Of a stretch of DNA of 64,000 nt, positions 10,064 to 18,897 are shown piece after piece. The position numbers and the translations under genes are program-made. The stretch lies in the NCBI RefSeq assembly GCF_018991925.1, contig NW_024725489.1, positions 5,337,614 to 5,401,613 on the forward strand. Direction: 5' to 3'. The stretch is from Homarus americanus (lineage: Eukaryota; Arthropoda; Malacostraca; Decapoda; Nephropidae). The notes beneath the pieces are model-generated. The model made no database searches. It was given only the letters and a program-made list of their open reading frames with translations, and had not been told where the DNA came from. Within the stretch, counting starts at the first letter, position 1, and each line of letters begins with the position of its first letter.

Positions 10064-10472
10064 GTCTATGCAGAGGACGTAGGGGTACGATCGCCGACCT
10101 AGTCTCGACCATCAACCTCCAGTTCAGGATCAGAGCGTTTCACACCTTACGCTTGAGCCGCTGTGATTGGTCATCTCGCTACGCGCACCCCAGATCCTGA
10201 TCCTGGTAAATTGTATAAATACGGCCACGCCTGCCCAGGGAGGACATCCTACACTTAGCTACTGGACCAGCAACATCTCTCTCAGCTCCTCACCTAGTCA
10301 CTCCTAAGCACTGCGCTGTACAACAATATATATACAGGAAGCGCATCGTGAGTTTCTATCCAACCTCATTCCTGAGTGAAGGTATCTACATGTACGTACG
10401 TTTGTGTGCCCATACAAAGAGATAATAGACAACTAAAGAGAATTGACAACTGGCCACATACAGTACGCTACA
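9971..10472 (+). repeat. 3' LTR
   Basis: 502 bp, TG...CA, one visible difference from the 5' LTR (10337). Followed by AATT, the target duplication. Confidence 0.97.
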
Positions 10473-11290
10473 AATTTGATCGAGGAGGCTAAGTTGTTAA
10501 GTTATGGCAGGAAAGCTTTTAGGTCCTCATTACATGGCCAGAGACATAATACATCATCAACATATCTAAACCAGACTGCTGAGGGTGGTAAAACATTACT
10601 TAATAGTTTCTTTTCAAAGAATTCCATATATAGGTTGCTTAATACAGGTGAGAGTGGATTACCCATTGCCATACCAAATTTTGGAGCATAATATTCTCCA
10701 TTGAATTCAAATTATGGGTCTTGCTGGGTTATTAGGCTTGTGGGTCTTGATTACACCGTACATGTATGGCAGTGGAGGGGACGTTGAAGTAAGATGTTTA
10801 ATGAGAGTAGGTTTGCCTCTCAACAGAGACTTCAGTTTTTTGTTGAACTGGGTGTTGACGGTGTTGAGAGGATTATTTATGAGTTTGGAATATGTTGTAG
10901 TGCCACATAAAAGGTCATTCATTTTAGAGATATAGTCATCTTTGTTTAAAATCACTACTGTGTTGGCTTTATCTGCTTTAGTGACATGTAGATCCTTATT
11001 TTTCTTAAGGGCTTGGATTGCTTTGGTGAATCTTTCTGGACAGTTTGGAATACAAGGCTTGGACATAGATACATACACAACACCTTTACACATGTTCACT
11101 TCTTCACTTGTCAAATTACTGAATTTATCAAAATTGCAAAATGCTCTGGCTATGTCAACACTGTCGACTCCCTTGTTAGAACCATCAAAACTTAAACCAT
11201 AGCCGAGGGCACACAAGGTATCATTGTCTAGTTGTTTAGAGGAGAGATTCACTACACAGTTGTGATTGCCATCCTTAGTCCAATCACAAC
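10473..11290 (-). pseudogene. Penelope-like element RT, N-terminal and core part
   Basis: Minus-strand translation from about 11290: HNCVVNLSSKQLDND, a VTKADKANTVVILNKDDY block and YMYGVIKTHKPNNPARPII, a typical Penelope-like RT start. From about 10697 it reads EYYAPKFGMAMGNPLSPVLS and FRYVDDVLCLWP with the RT catalytic YVDD. Between ARPII and EYYAPKF the usual intermediate RT motifs are missing, so an internal deletion lies at about 10700-10712. A stop follows (FLP then stop). The frame is then continued by 4173-4688 across the gypsy insertion. It is a dead copy. Confidence 0.85.
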
Positions 11291-11806
11291 TATAATTAAA
11301 CAACACAAATACAGTGTTAGGACAGGCCAGGAATCCAATGCTCTGTTTGTTCATTTGAGGGATAACAAGCATTGCATTGACTGGGATAATGCCTCCTCAA
11401 TATTACCTTGTAATTCAATTGATAGTAGGAACATCATAGAATCTAGTCTTATTAAACATACCGAAGCATTCAACATGAATTTGAGTAATGGCCTGTACAA
11501 ACTGGACAATTTTGTAATTAAGAAGATTTGTAATCAGGTGAGAAAGTTGGGTCACCTTACCCTCTGACCTGACCACCAACCGTTGTGTGCTATTTAAAGA
11601 TTAGTAGGGTCATTACCTAATACCTGACCATTATGGACCTGGTCTCACCCTCCTCTGTATATATACACCTTGGTTTGTATTTCTCTTTAGTCTGTACTCA
11701 CCCCTGAAGATGTGAATTACACGAAAGCGCTTGGGAACTTCGTGTTTTCTTCTTTCCTGTGGTTATCAGCATATACCTAGATCACGCGCACCTACAGTGA
11801 TTTACT

Positions 11807-11808
<2 letters not shown>
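11283..11808 (+). mobile_element. Second Penelope-like element, 3' end, opposite strand
   Basis: The plus-strand frame 11300-11567 reads KQHKYSVRTGQESNALFVHL and continues to NGLYKLDNFVIKKICN. This is the end of a GIY-YIG endonuclease domain as found at the C-terminus of Penelope-like proteins. It abuts the minus-strand PLE head to tail in inverted fashion at about 11283-11300. The endonuclease start is missing. A non-coding tail follows with a ribozyme-like core (11701-11735), ending in an (AT)n tract. Confidence 0.75.
11701..11735 (+). ncRNA. Hammerhead-ribozyme-like core in the PLE tail
   Basis: CTGAAGA (11704-11710, a C-U-G-A-N-G-A box) is followed by a small hairpin GTG-AATTA-CAC (11712-11722), then GAAA (11723-11726), then the self-complementary AGCGCT (11726-11731) and TGGG. 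The CCC before the first box can pair with that GGG. This is the order of a type I hammerhead with a palindromic helix III, as reported for Penelope-like elements, where catalysis is by dimers. Position 10.1 is unpaired and the helices are short, so activity is uncertain. Confidence 0.55.

Positions 11809-11810
<2 letters not shown>

Positions 11811-11882
<72 letters not shown>
11811..11882. repeat. (TA)n microsatellite
   Basis: About 36 perfect TA units between two inverted PLE-type tails. Confidence 0.98.
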
Positions 11883-11887
<5 letters not shown>

Positions 11888-11890
<3 letters not shown>

Positions 11891-12224
11891 ATCACACAGG
11901 AAAAAGGGAAACAATGGAGCGCCTTAGCTTTCGTCTTTATTCAAGACATCTTCAGAGGCAACTGAATTACAAGGACCGAGAGGCTTAAGTACACAGGGTG
12001 ACCTTACTAAACATGAGGTCAGGTCATAAACATGACATCCACTAATCCGCACACCAACACCACCACACACACAAAGGAGCTTAGAAGAAAGGGCGACGTA
12101 ACTAGTCATGTTTAGTCAGGTAAAAAATATGGGACCCACTAATCATCTATCCTACATCTAACTCGAATGCTTTCAAAGCATTTTTAACCTTGGGCCACTG
12201 TTTCCCTTTTTCCTGTGTGATTTT
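11888..12224 (-). mobile_element. 337-bp inverted-repeat element with hammerhead-like core
   Basis: 30-bp arms (11888-11917 and 12195-12224) are inverted copies with one mismatch (AAAATCACACAGGAAAAAGG…). On the minus strand just inside the left arm lies CTGAAGA (11955-11949), a hairpin GTCTT-GAATA-AAGAC (11947-11933) and GAAAGC. This is the same order as in the PLE tail at 11701-11735 but with a different stem. The start of the left arm resembles the sequence after that ribozyme core (TTTCCTGTG). No protein is encoded. Confidence 0.6.
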
Positions 12225-12350
12225 ATCAAGATTTATCTTATCCACGTTTTCATTGTGGATCTACTGTACATGAAATATATAAATATATGTGCAAACATAT
12301 TTATTTGCAATATTTGATATTTGACATCCTGTACATATTATAATACAAAC

Positions 12351-12770
12351 CTTTGTTAATATCTGGACATAGATTTTTACAAAGCTTAGAAGTTGCCTTC
12401 CCTGCAGTGTAATTGCCTTCGGAAAAATGATGGCTGCATAATCTGGTGTTTTTGCTTATATTTTGGGGGCTCTTTCCTTTAAGTTTCTCAAGCTCCAGTA
12501 CTTGTTGTACCCATTGCAAATACCTGTAAATAATATTTCAAAATCAGATTCTACTTTGCCTGCAGGGAGTTTTCACGTTGTTTGTGGATATGATAAATAA
12601 ACCTGTCCTATCATATGTATGTATTTCAAAACTGTGCATATACCTTTCTTTATCCTTTGGGAATGAATAGTATACAAATTGGGGATGATCTTTCTTGGTT
12701 CTGCGGCATAACATGCACTGGTGTCCTCTTGCTGCAGACGACACCAGTTGTACGCCAGCTCTATCTATCG
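12351..12770 (-). CDS. THAP-domain protein, two exons
   Basis: Exon 1 (about 12770-12644) codes for GHQCMLCRRTKKDHPQFVYY and SFPKDKER. A donor AAAG|GTATAT follows. Exon 2 (12523-12351, after acceptor TTTACAG) reads YLQWVQQVLELEKLKGKSP and ends with TRLCSHHFSEGNYTAG. Joined, the exons give the THAP zinc-finger pattern C-x2-C, an invariant W and C-x2-H (CSHHF), a DNA-binding domain found in host regulators and in P-element transposases. Another donor (AAAG|GTTTGT) ends exon 2 at 12351. I see no in-frame ATG close upstream of exon 1 and no further exon, so this may be a partial gene or a domesticated or decayed transposase. Confidence 0.55.
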
Positions 12771-12916
12771 TTTTGGCTCAGTACGTTTTAGGACCAAATT
12801 AGCGCAACAATTCTTATCGGTCCGCTTTCCTATCTTTCGTATATAGTCTTTGGCCTAGCCCAATCAGAATCTGCTTCACTAAGTGTTAGTAAAGTCTGGC
12901 GGCTCGGACGGCTCTT
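12771..12916. other. Spacer upstream of the THAP exons
   Basis: Holds a segment (about 12829-12866) repeated inverted at 2092-2128. No gene recognised. Confidence 0.4.
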
Positions 12917-13285
12917 AAATGAGCTCTCACTCGGTGCCGTCACAACACTCCCTGGCAGGTTGTCCTAAAGAGTTTATAATTCTCATTCCGATGGCGTTTG
13001 GTGCAGCAACTAGCAGTGCTAACAAACAACAAGTAATGACTTTACTTAACATGCTCTTCCTCACTGACTACATCAGGTGGGTTTACTCATTACTTTGTTT
13101 ATTGAGAGAGATTAGGTAAACCTCGCCCTTCTTGTGTACCTTCACAATATGTGCTGCTACACTATCTGTGTATTGTTTGTATAGTATACGTACACTCTCT
13201 ATACACTGCGTTTTATGTACATTATACTTACACTACGTTATTGTATATTTACACTACATTGTAGACTTACACTGCACATTATTGG
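12917..13285 (-). repeat. LINE C-terminal fragment plus minisatellite, repeat copy 1
   Basis: 12917-13165 is nearly identical to 34926-35175. The minus strand at 12917-12992 reads KLFRTTCQGV then, after a one-base shift, VVTAPSESSFK. This matches the LINE C-terminus at 49866-50155 (VVTAPSVSSFKTRLDQHW). From about 13140 to 13285 follow imperfect units of a TACACTGTGT…TTGTACAGTATAC minisatellite found elsewhere in the window (35150-35204, 36107-36160, 40490-40545, 41761-41890). Confidence 0.65.
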
Positions 13286-13659
13286 GTAAATTTATGGTAA
13301 TTTTTTGTTATCCACCCATCACCTTTTTTCACACGAAAAAAATATTTTTTCGCTAATTTTCGTGCTGTTTTAGATGATTCTGACATTCACCTTAGGGGCA
13401 AATAGGTAAATTTGCACTGTCACACCGCACTCTGTTAGAAAGTAAAAAATATATTTTTCTAGTGTATTTTTGTGTGTTTAGACCGAATATGACCTTCATT
13501 TCTGGCGGAAATTGCCGTTTTTTTTCGAATTTTTTTCGTTGGACGTTTTCCAAAAAAATAAAAAAATCATGGCAAAATACACCAAAAACACATGAAAAAC
13601 AAAAACAAAACCTAACCTAACTGACTCTCACCATATGATGGAATCGCCTATTTCTTACC

Positions 13660-14001
13660 TTATTGGCCTGGTTCTTGTTCGTTGTTGAATTCTGAGATTC
13701 TTACACAACGCCACATATGTTGGTCTTTGCAATATTTACATTCAGTCTTACACTTAGTACACTTTACTGAGGTTGGAAGAACACCATGCGATTTAAAAAA
13801 TGCTATAGTTTCTTCGTTTTTTTTTTCCAAAAAACTCGCAATCAGCTCCATATAATTTAAGTGACACCCATCGCAGACTTCCATGGTTGGAACTGAACTT
13901 GATTTTCGAAATATGAGAGACCCAAAATAAAACTCGAATTTGATTTGGCCAAATATACTGCGAATTGAACCCCAAATCATTTTAATTGGTTGCAAAAACA
14001 A
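13660..14001 (-). CDS. Unrecognised cysteine-rich frame, possible transposase N-terminus
   Basis: 113 residues. The last 70 contain EVCDGC, FFKSHGVLPTS, VKCTKCKTECKYC and MWRC, which would suit a zinc-ribbon domain. The pattern 'short helix, HGVL, CxxC … WRC' resembles the N-terminus of ISXO2/Merlin-like transposases, but no catalytic domain follows. A related, more decayed frame lies in the element at 35205-36106 (minus strand, 35574-35843). A possible donor (AAG|GTAAGA) overlaps the stop at the end. It may be an exon of a transposase or a shadow. Function unknown. Confidence 0.35.
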   Translation of the reverse strand: MFLQPIKMIWGSIRSIFGQIKFEFYFGSLIFRKSSSVPTMEVCDGCHLNYMELIASFLEKKNEETIAFFKSHGVLPTSVKCTKCKTECKYCKDQHMWRCVRISEFNNEQEPGQ

Positions 14002-14278
14002 AATCGCTTTTGATTGGCCGCATGACGTTTATGGGAATGTATGCGCGTGATGATTTATGAAGGAAATGCAGGAGACACGCAGTGTTGTAGGTGAGGCAGG
14101 CGTTGATGGCGGAAGATTAATGGAAGAAAATAGAGAACATTTTTGATAGGGTATCTCCGTTATTATACATTTTCACCGGTAATGTAATAGATGAAAATTA
14201 TCTTATAATTAGATGTCTTATTAGAATATGATAATAGAATAGTGGTAGGAATGTGCGGTGTGTAAATGCAAAAATACC

Positions 14279-14414
14279 GGCAAATAACTGGTTTTTTTAA
14301 GTTGGGTTAGGTTTTCTTGCTATTTTAGTTAACTATAAATGCCAGAAGCATCTAAAAAAGCAAGAAAACCTAACCTAACCAAACCAAAAAAAAAAGAAAA
14401 AAGTAATTTGCCTT
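14279..14414. repeat. Imperfect palindrome with TTAGG-like motifs
   Basis: Arms 14301-14328 (TTGGGTTAGGTTTTCTTGC) and 14352-14380 (GCAAGAAAACCTAACCTAAC) are inverted copies. Weaker pairing extends to GGCAAATAACT / AGTAATTTGCC at 14279 and 14414. It would form a long hairpin. Confidence 0.8.
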
Positions 14415-14584
14415 AAAGATAAATGTCAGAATCATCTAAAACAGCAAGGAAACTAGTGAAAAAACATATTTTTCATGTGAAAAAAGGGTGTTGGGTGGGG
14501 GTCTGCCCATATCGTCACCACTATTTTAACCCGTTTCGTGACCACTGCTATACCAATTTTGGCACTGCGTTCATTCTCATCAAT

Positions 14585-15390
14585 ATATACACGAAAATAA
14601 CTGTTGCTTGGGAAAGAAAATAGTAAAAAACACTAAGATAATTTATTAAAGACAAAAATAAAAACATTGTTAATATGCCTGCAATCATCTCACTGCTCCG
14701 TGGTTTATGAAAATATTTATCAATGTTTAATCAAAACACCTAGTTTACAAAACTTTATTACAAAATTATGCCTCGGCATAACAATACATTGGATCATGCA
14801 AGAATCTCACTAAGACAATTTATTAAAGACGAAAATGAGAAAATTAAAACATTTCCCATGCAAGCATCTCGCTTAAACAATTTATTAAAGACTAAAACGA
14901 AACAACAACAACAAAATTTAATACGCCTGCAATCATCTAACTAAAACAATATGTGAAAGACTAAAATTTACTCATGCAGGCTGGGCAGAAGACAATGACT
15001 TTTTTTTTTTAAGGAAATTAGAAGTGGTGATATATTTTCTTCATATTCATCCCACAGTTTCCAGAGATGGACTTGTTTGTCATGATTTGCTTCTCTTGTG
15101 CACGATTTTAACTTGTGTTCAGACTGGATAAGCACTGGAGCAGGTTCAGTTACATTCAGGAGACAGTGCATGCCCAGCACTTGCCAACAGTGCGTAACAG
15201 AGACGTAACTGATAGCCCAAGCGGCTAACGAGCCGATCAGAGTTGAAGAAGATAAAAGTAATATATACACAGAAATAACTGTTGTTTGGGACAGAAAATA
15301 ATTAAAAACACTGACAATTTATTAAAGACGAAAATAAAAATATAAAAACATTGGTAATGCGCCTGCAATCATTTCACTGCTCGGTGATTT
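14585..15390. repeat. Direct repeats of ~130 bp and decayed relatives
   Basis: 14585-14712 and 15262-15390 are direct copies (shared ATAACTGTTG, CAATTTATTAAAGACGAAAA and GCGCCTGCAATCAT-like blocks). Shorter copies of CAATTTATTAAAGAC lie at about 14815 and 14878. Confidence 0.7.
15110..15240 (+). pseudogene. LINE C-terminal fragment
   Basis: Plus-strand translation RLDKHWSRFSYIQETVHAQH continuing LPTVRNRDVTDSP matches the minus-strand LINE tail at 49866-50000 (RLDQHWGRFRYIQEPVHAQY). It is a piece of the C-terminus with no RT motifs. Confidence 0.65.
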
Positions 15391-15484
15391 ATGCGCTGGT
15401 GCCAAATCACCTTCATTTGTTCTGCATTTTGTTTATTTACCAATGTTGAATAGTTTTCTTTATTAAACAACTAATATTCATGTA

Positions 15485-16176
15485 CAGTCAACCCTCACTT
15501 TACGCGGTTAATGTAACCCACAGGGTACCGCGGAAAGTGAGAAACGCGTAAAGTGAATAACATAACATATGGGATTAATTGAAATAGAGACCGGGCCGAC
15601 CCCCAAACTCCACTTTTTGACGACACACAACTATGTTATAGTAAAAATATTATCTTAACTTTATGATAGTATGCACACACAATTAATAATTAAGAGAAAT
15701 ATCAATAATATTAGGTTTTTTAACACTTACATTAGTAGAAAAGATGGCTGGGCACACGGGGATGGGCGGTTGGTTCCGAGGCAGAGGGCAGATTATTGGC
15801 CCTCACTTGTATCAATTGTATCACTATCCACCACAGAGGCTTGCAGGGCCTCTTTGTCAAACCCCCCAAAGTCCATATAAGTCCATATCCTCACCATAAT
15901 TATCACTATCACTGACTTGGGCTGGCTGTGGTGGGTGGCGGGTGAAGAACTGGTAATGTTTTGATGACTGGGCGACCTTGTGCGCACCATGTTTGCGCCG
16001 CTTACACAACATGGCGGATGGCGGGAGGTTTGGATCCAAAAATGGCCCGGCTTGCCAGCCGCTCTCCGCGTAAAGGGGTACACGCACCGCGGAATGTGAG
16101 CATCCTGGGTTCCGGCAGGGCACCGCGTAAACGTGGAAACGCGGAATGTGGGACCGCGTAAAGTGAGGGTTGACTG
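15485..16176. mobile_element. pogo/Tigger-type MITE, 692 bp
   Basis: Ends CAGTCAACCCTCACTTTACG and its inverse CGTAAAGTGAGGGTTGACTG, flanked by TA on both sides (15483-15484, 16177-16178). The subterminal sequence repeats the CGCGTAAAGTGAG word. The reading frames inside are shadows; no DDE motif is seen, so it is non-autonomous. Confidence 0.85.
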
Positions 16177-16487
16177 TATACTGTAGTAATAACACAATAA
16201 ATCTTCATTTTTTCTGTATTTTTTTTACCAATGTTTTAATTGTTTGCTTTATTAAATAATTAATATTCTGTGTATAATAATAACAATAATACTTCTCGAG
16301 TCATCTATATACATGTGTAATTTCTATTCATGTAAAATAATAACTTACAATTTGTCACTAATACCAGCGACTGTTAGTGGTGACGAAACGAATTTGATAT
16401 TGGTAACGAAATGGGGTTTTGGTGACGAACCGGGTCGGTGACGAAATAGGGTGTATCCGACGGGTGGATAACAAAAAATTAACAAAT

Positions 16488-17100
16488 TTATAGTAGTTCA
16501 CACAATTCTGTTAAAACTATGTTTATCTAGTTTATTTTTGTGTTTTGATTGGTTTTGATCTTGATTTCCATTGGAAATTGCCTGTTTTTTGTGTGTTTTT
16601 TTTTTAGTTATCGCCCCTTTCTACCCCCAACAAGATAGGGGATCCTGTTGAGAACAAGGAGGTTTTGGTGGGGCGTTTGCTGACAAAAATCATTGCCAAG
16701 TGGAAAAAAAAAAACGGTATTACTGTATTTTACTTTAGGACATAGCACCCCTGAAAGTTATAAACTACTGAAACATTTAGATCTCGATATTCTGAGCATT
16801 TTGAACCCCATATATACAGTACATGATGGAAATGGATAATAGTGACACAATTGAATTTAATTGATTTTGCGTAGTTTTCGGTCTTTGTCTGTGAGGGGAT
16901 GTTATCGGCGCATCACGCATAGGCAATATCAAAGACTATGAGAAGACGGGAAAGCTCAGGCATTCGCATGTAATGGTTAACACACGAGGAATGCACAAAT
17001 TTTGTAGTGCGGTGTATAGTTGTATACAGTAGATGTCACTGTGTGGAGCACGTTATATGGTAGTTTACACATTAAATATGACAATCGGAATCTGCTCACG
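16488..17100. repeat. Fragments of the 35205-36106 element family
   Basis: About 16725-16930 is an inverted match to 35860-36070 (shared AGCACCCCTGAAAGTTATAA, GAGCATTTTGAACCCCAT). About 16490-16590 shares the GGAAATTGCC block with 13412-13525 and 35240-35335. No gene seen. 16931-17100 is unrecognised. Confidence 0.55.
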
Positions 17101-17132
17101 AGCACAATCTACAAATGGGTAGTCTTATCAAC

Positions 17133-17590
17133 ATGACAAGTAAAGGACACCCGTGCATAATCTGCAAACGGAGAAAGGATACACATCCCGGTTTCGTATT
17201 TCATCGATTCCCCAAAGATGAAGAAAAGTAAGTACCGCAGTGTAAATATATTTAAAAAATAGACGAAGAGTAAGATTTTATTAGTCCTATTTATTATCAA
17301 TGTATAATATATTGAAAGCTAAACAATTTCCATGGAAGATGATAGGGGCTGGTATTATTCTTATTATAATTTTAGTAACTAAGTAATTCTGGATAAATTT
17401 CTTTAGATGTAGAGATGGCAGATGATACTAGAAGAAAAAGGCATACCTTTGAAGGGGAAAACATTTGAAAAGCTAAATAGAAGCCACTATGTATGCAGTC
17501 ACCATTTCTCAAAAGAAATTATATGGCATCTGCACAGTCAAGACTATGCTTTAATGTAGACCCTGACCAAAATTTAGAAGTTAAGATGTA
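17133..17590 (+). pseudogene. THAP-domain pseudogene, two exons
   Basis: Exon 1 (ATG 17133 to 17227) reads MTSKGHPCIICKRRKDTHPG and continues FVFHRFPKDEEK. The donor GTAAGT follows at 17228. After the acceptor TTTAG at 17406 exon 2 has the THAP pattern (WQMILEEKGIPLKGK … HYVCSHHFSKE). Joining the exons gives a frame that stops after a few codons; a single-base loss between the cysteine codon and the W codon explains it. The second half ends in scattered stops. It is a dead relative of the exons at 12351-12770, on the other strand about 5 kb away. Confidence 0.6.
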
Positions 17591-17718
17591 ATATAAAAAC
17601 TAAAGTTGTCTCCATTGATGAGTTATGGAAAAGTTTGGTTACTTGTCCGTATATTAAGGTTACATGATTCATGATCAGTTGCACCAACTTATATCTACAC
17701 CATGATTTTATTGTTGTA

Positions 17719-17790
17719 CAGTGGTCCCTCGGTTAACGAACACAATTTGTTCCACAGAGTCGTTCGTTAACCAAATTTTGAACATTTGTA
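17719..17790. mobile_element. Single end of a pogo-type element
   Basis: TA then CAGTGGTCCCTCGGTTAACG…, with an inner CGTTCGTTAACC repeat, as at 52107 and (inverted) 20251. No second end was found nearby, so it is truncated. Confidence 0.7.
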
Positions 17791-18179
17791 TAATATTCCT
17801 AATTATAATAGACACTGCATCAACACATCACAATACAGTGGTGGTGTGTCACTATATGTTGATATCAAGTATAACACACCTCTGTAAGAGATGATTTAAA
17901 GGTTCAGGGGGAATTTATGGAGTGTTTTCACTGAATTACGTAACGACACGAAATATCCTAGTAGGAGTAATCCACAGAAGACCTCGCACTAATGTAAGGA
18001 ACTTCCTTGATAAATTTTTGGAGCTTATTTCTTTTCATAATTTCAGAGAGGAAACTTTTCTACATTACAGGAGATTTCAACCTTGACAAATTAAAATCAG
18101 AAACCGACACCGTAGTATTAGACCTTCTTGCTACCTGTCATTCTAAACTCTTCTTCAACACTATAACCAAACCCACTAG

Positions 18180-18897
18180 CAGGGGTTCTCAACCAGGGGG
18201 GAATTCAGGTTTTCAGGGGGGGGGGAAACTGATTCGGGAGCAAGAGATATGTTCGATGAGAAATCAATCACAGAATTTTGGCCCTTGATGTGCGATTCCT
18301 ACCCAAAAGTGGCAGAAAGAGCTATCCGTGCATTGCTTCCGTTTGTGTCGACATATCTTTGTGAGTCGGGCTTTTCAACTCTGTTGCAAATTAAAACAAA
18401 GCAACGTAGTAGATTAGAGGTAGAAAATGACCTGCGTTGTGCCCTTTCAAGCACTTCTCCGCGTATCCCAGAAGTGGCGAAGAAAAAACAATCACAGGTT
18501 TCTCATTGACTGTAATCTTCATCTGAATAAAATTAATTACAAATTTACAATATCCTGGTATTCTATTGAACTTTTTGTTTATTGCATTATGCTTCAGTTT
18601 GGTCTGTTAAGTAATTCATTATAAAAAAAAAAAAACTATTTTACTTTTATTCAAGTTTTATAAATTCATCAACATTTTCAATTGGCATTTAATTTGTAAA
18701 ACTCCACTATAAAAATAATCCATGTAAAATTGTAAATGTATATGTACTAATATGGAAAAAATAAAGGATTTTCAGTATTATATGCATATTATTTGGAATG
18801 CACTTTTTGAGGCAGACAATCTTGGAGAGGAGGGGGGAATGACATTCTGGCATATGGTGAAAGGGGTGCATGGGGCAAACAAGGTTGAGAACCACTG
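18180..18897 (+). mobile_element. hAT element remnant inside the LINE
   Basis: Inverted ends CAGGGGTTCTCAACC (18180) and GGTTGAGAACCACTG (18897). CACTAG is found on both outer sides, part of an expected 8-bp duplication. The LINE coding text resumes directly after it, which confirms the borders. It contains the transposase fragment 18249-18509. Confidence 0.85.
18249..18509 (+). pseudogene. hAT transposase C-terminus
   Basis: 86 residues: ITEFWPLMCDSYPKVAERA, LLPFVSTYLCESGFSTL, IKTKQRSRLEVENDLRCALS and KKKQSQVSH. This is the C-terminal dimerisation and catalytic-E region of hAT transposases of the ZBED/Charlie type (the TYLCExGFS block is characteristic). The remainder is absent, so it is inactive. 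Confidence 0.85.

Larger units (their letters stand above)
4689..10472 (+). mobile_element. Nearly intact Ty3/Gypsy LTR retrotransposon
   Basis: A 5784-bp element: 5' LTR 4689-5190, primer-binding site, gag, protease, RT, RNase H, integrase, polypurine tract and 3' LTR 9971-10472. The two 502-bp LTRs show one difference by eye (A at 5055, G at 10337), so insertion is very recent. AATT at 4685-4688 and 10473-10476 is the target duplication. Removing the element and one AATT restores the PLE frame (…SSIKFTMKLE…). gag and pol are long, but two frame breaks lie around protease. There is no env-like reading frame. Confidence 0.97.
13286..16487. mobile_element. Degenerate composite DNA element with nested inverted repeats
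   Basis: The left end (about 13286-13315, AATTTATGGTAATTTTTTGT) is an inverted match to the right end (about 16456-16487, ACAAAAAATTAACAAATTTA). A second inner inverted pair lies at about 13296-13412 and 14405-14495, around the motif ATGTCAGAATCATCTAAAAC. The inside holds a cysteine-rich reading frame (13660-14001), a palindrome (14279-14414), a LINE tail fragment (15110-15240), direct repeats and a pogo-type MITE (15485-16176). The superfamily is uncertain. Confidence 0.5.

Noticed and set aside
11232..11255. Sequence resembling a gypsy LTR start (TGTAGTGAATCTCTCCTCTA on the minus strand)
   Set aside because: It is part of the expected Penelope-like coding text (CVVNLSSKQLDND), so the resemblance is probably accidental.
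15793..16208. Overlapping minus-strand frames inside the pogo-type MITE
   Set aside because: They lie wholly within a non-autonomous element, overlap in three frames and lack any DDE or DNA-binding motif.
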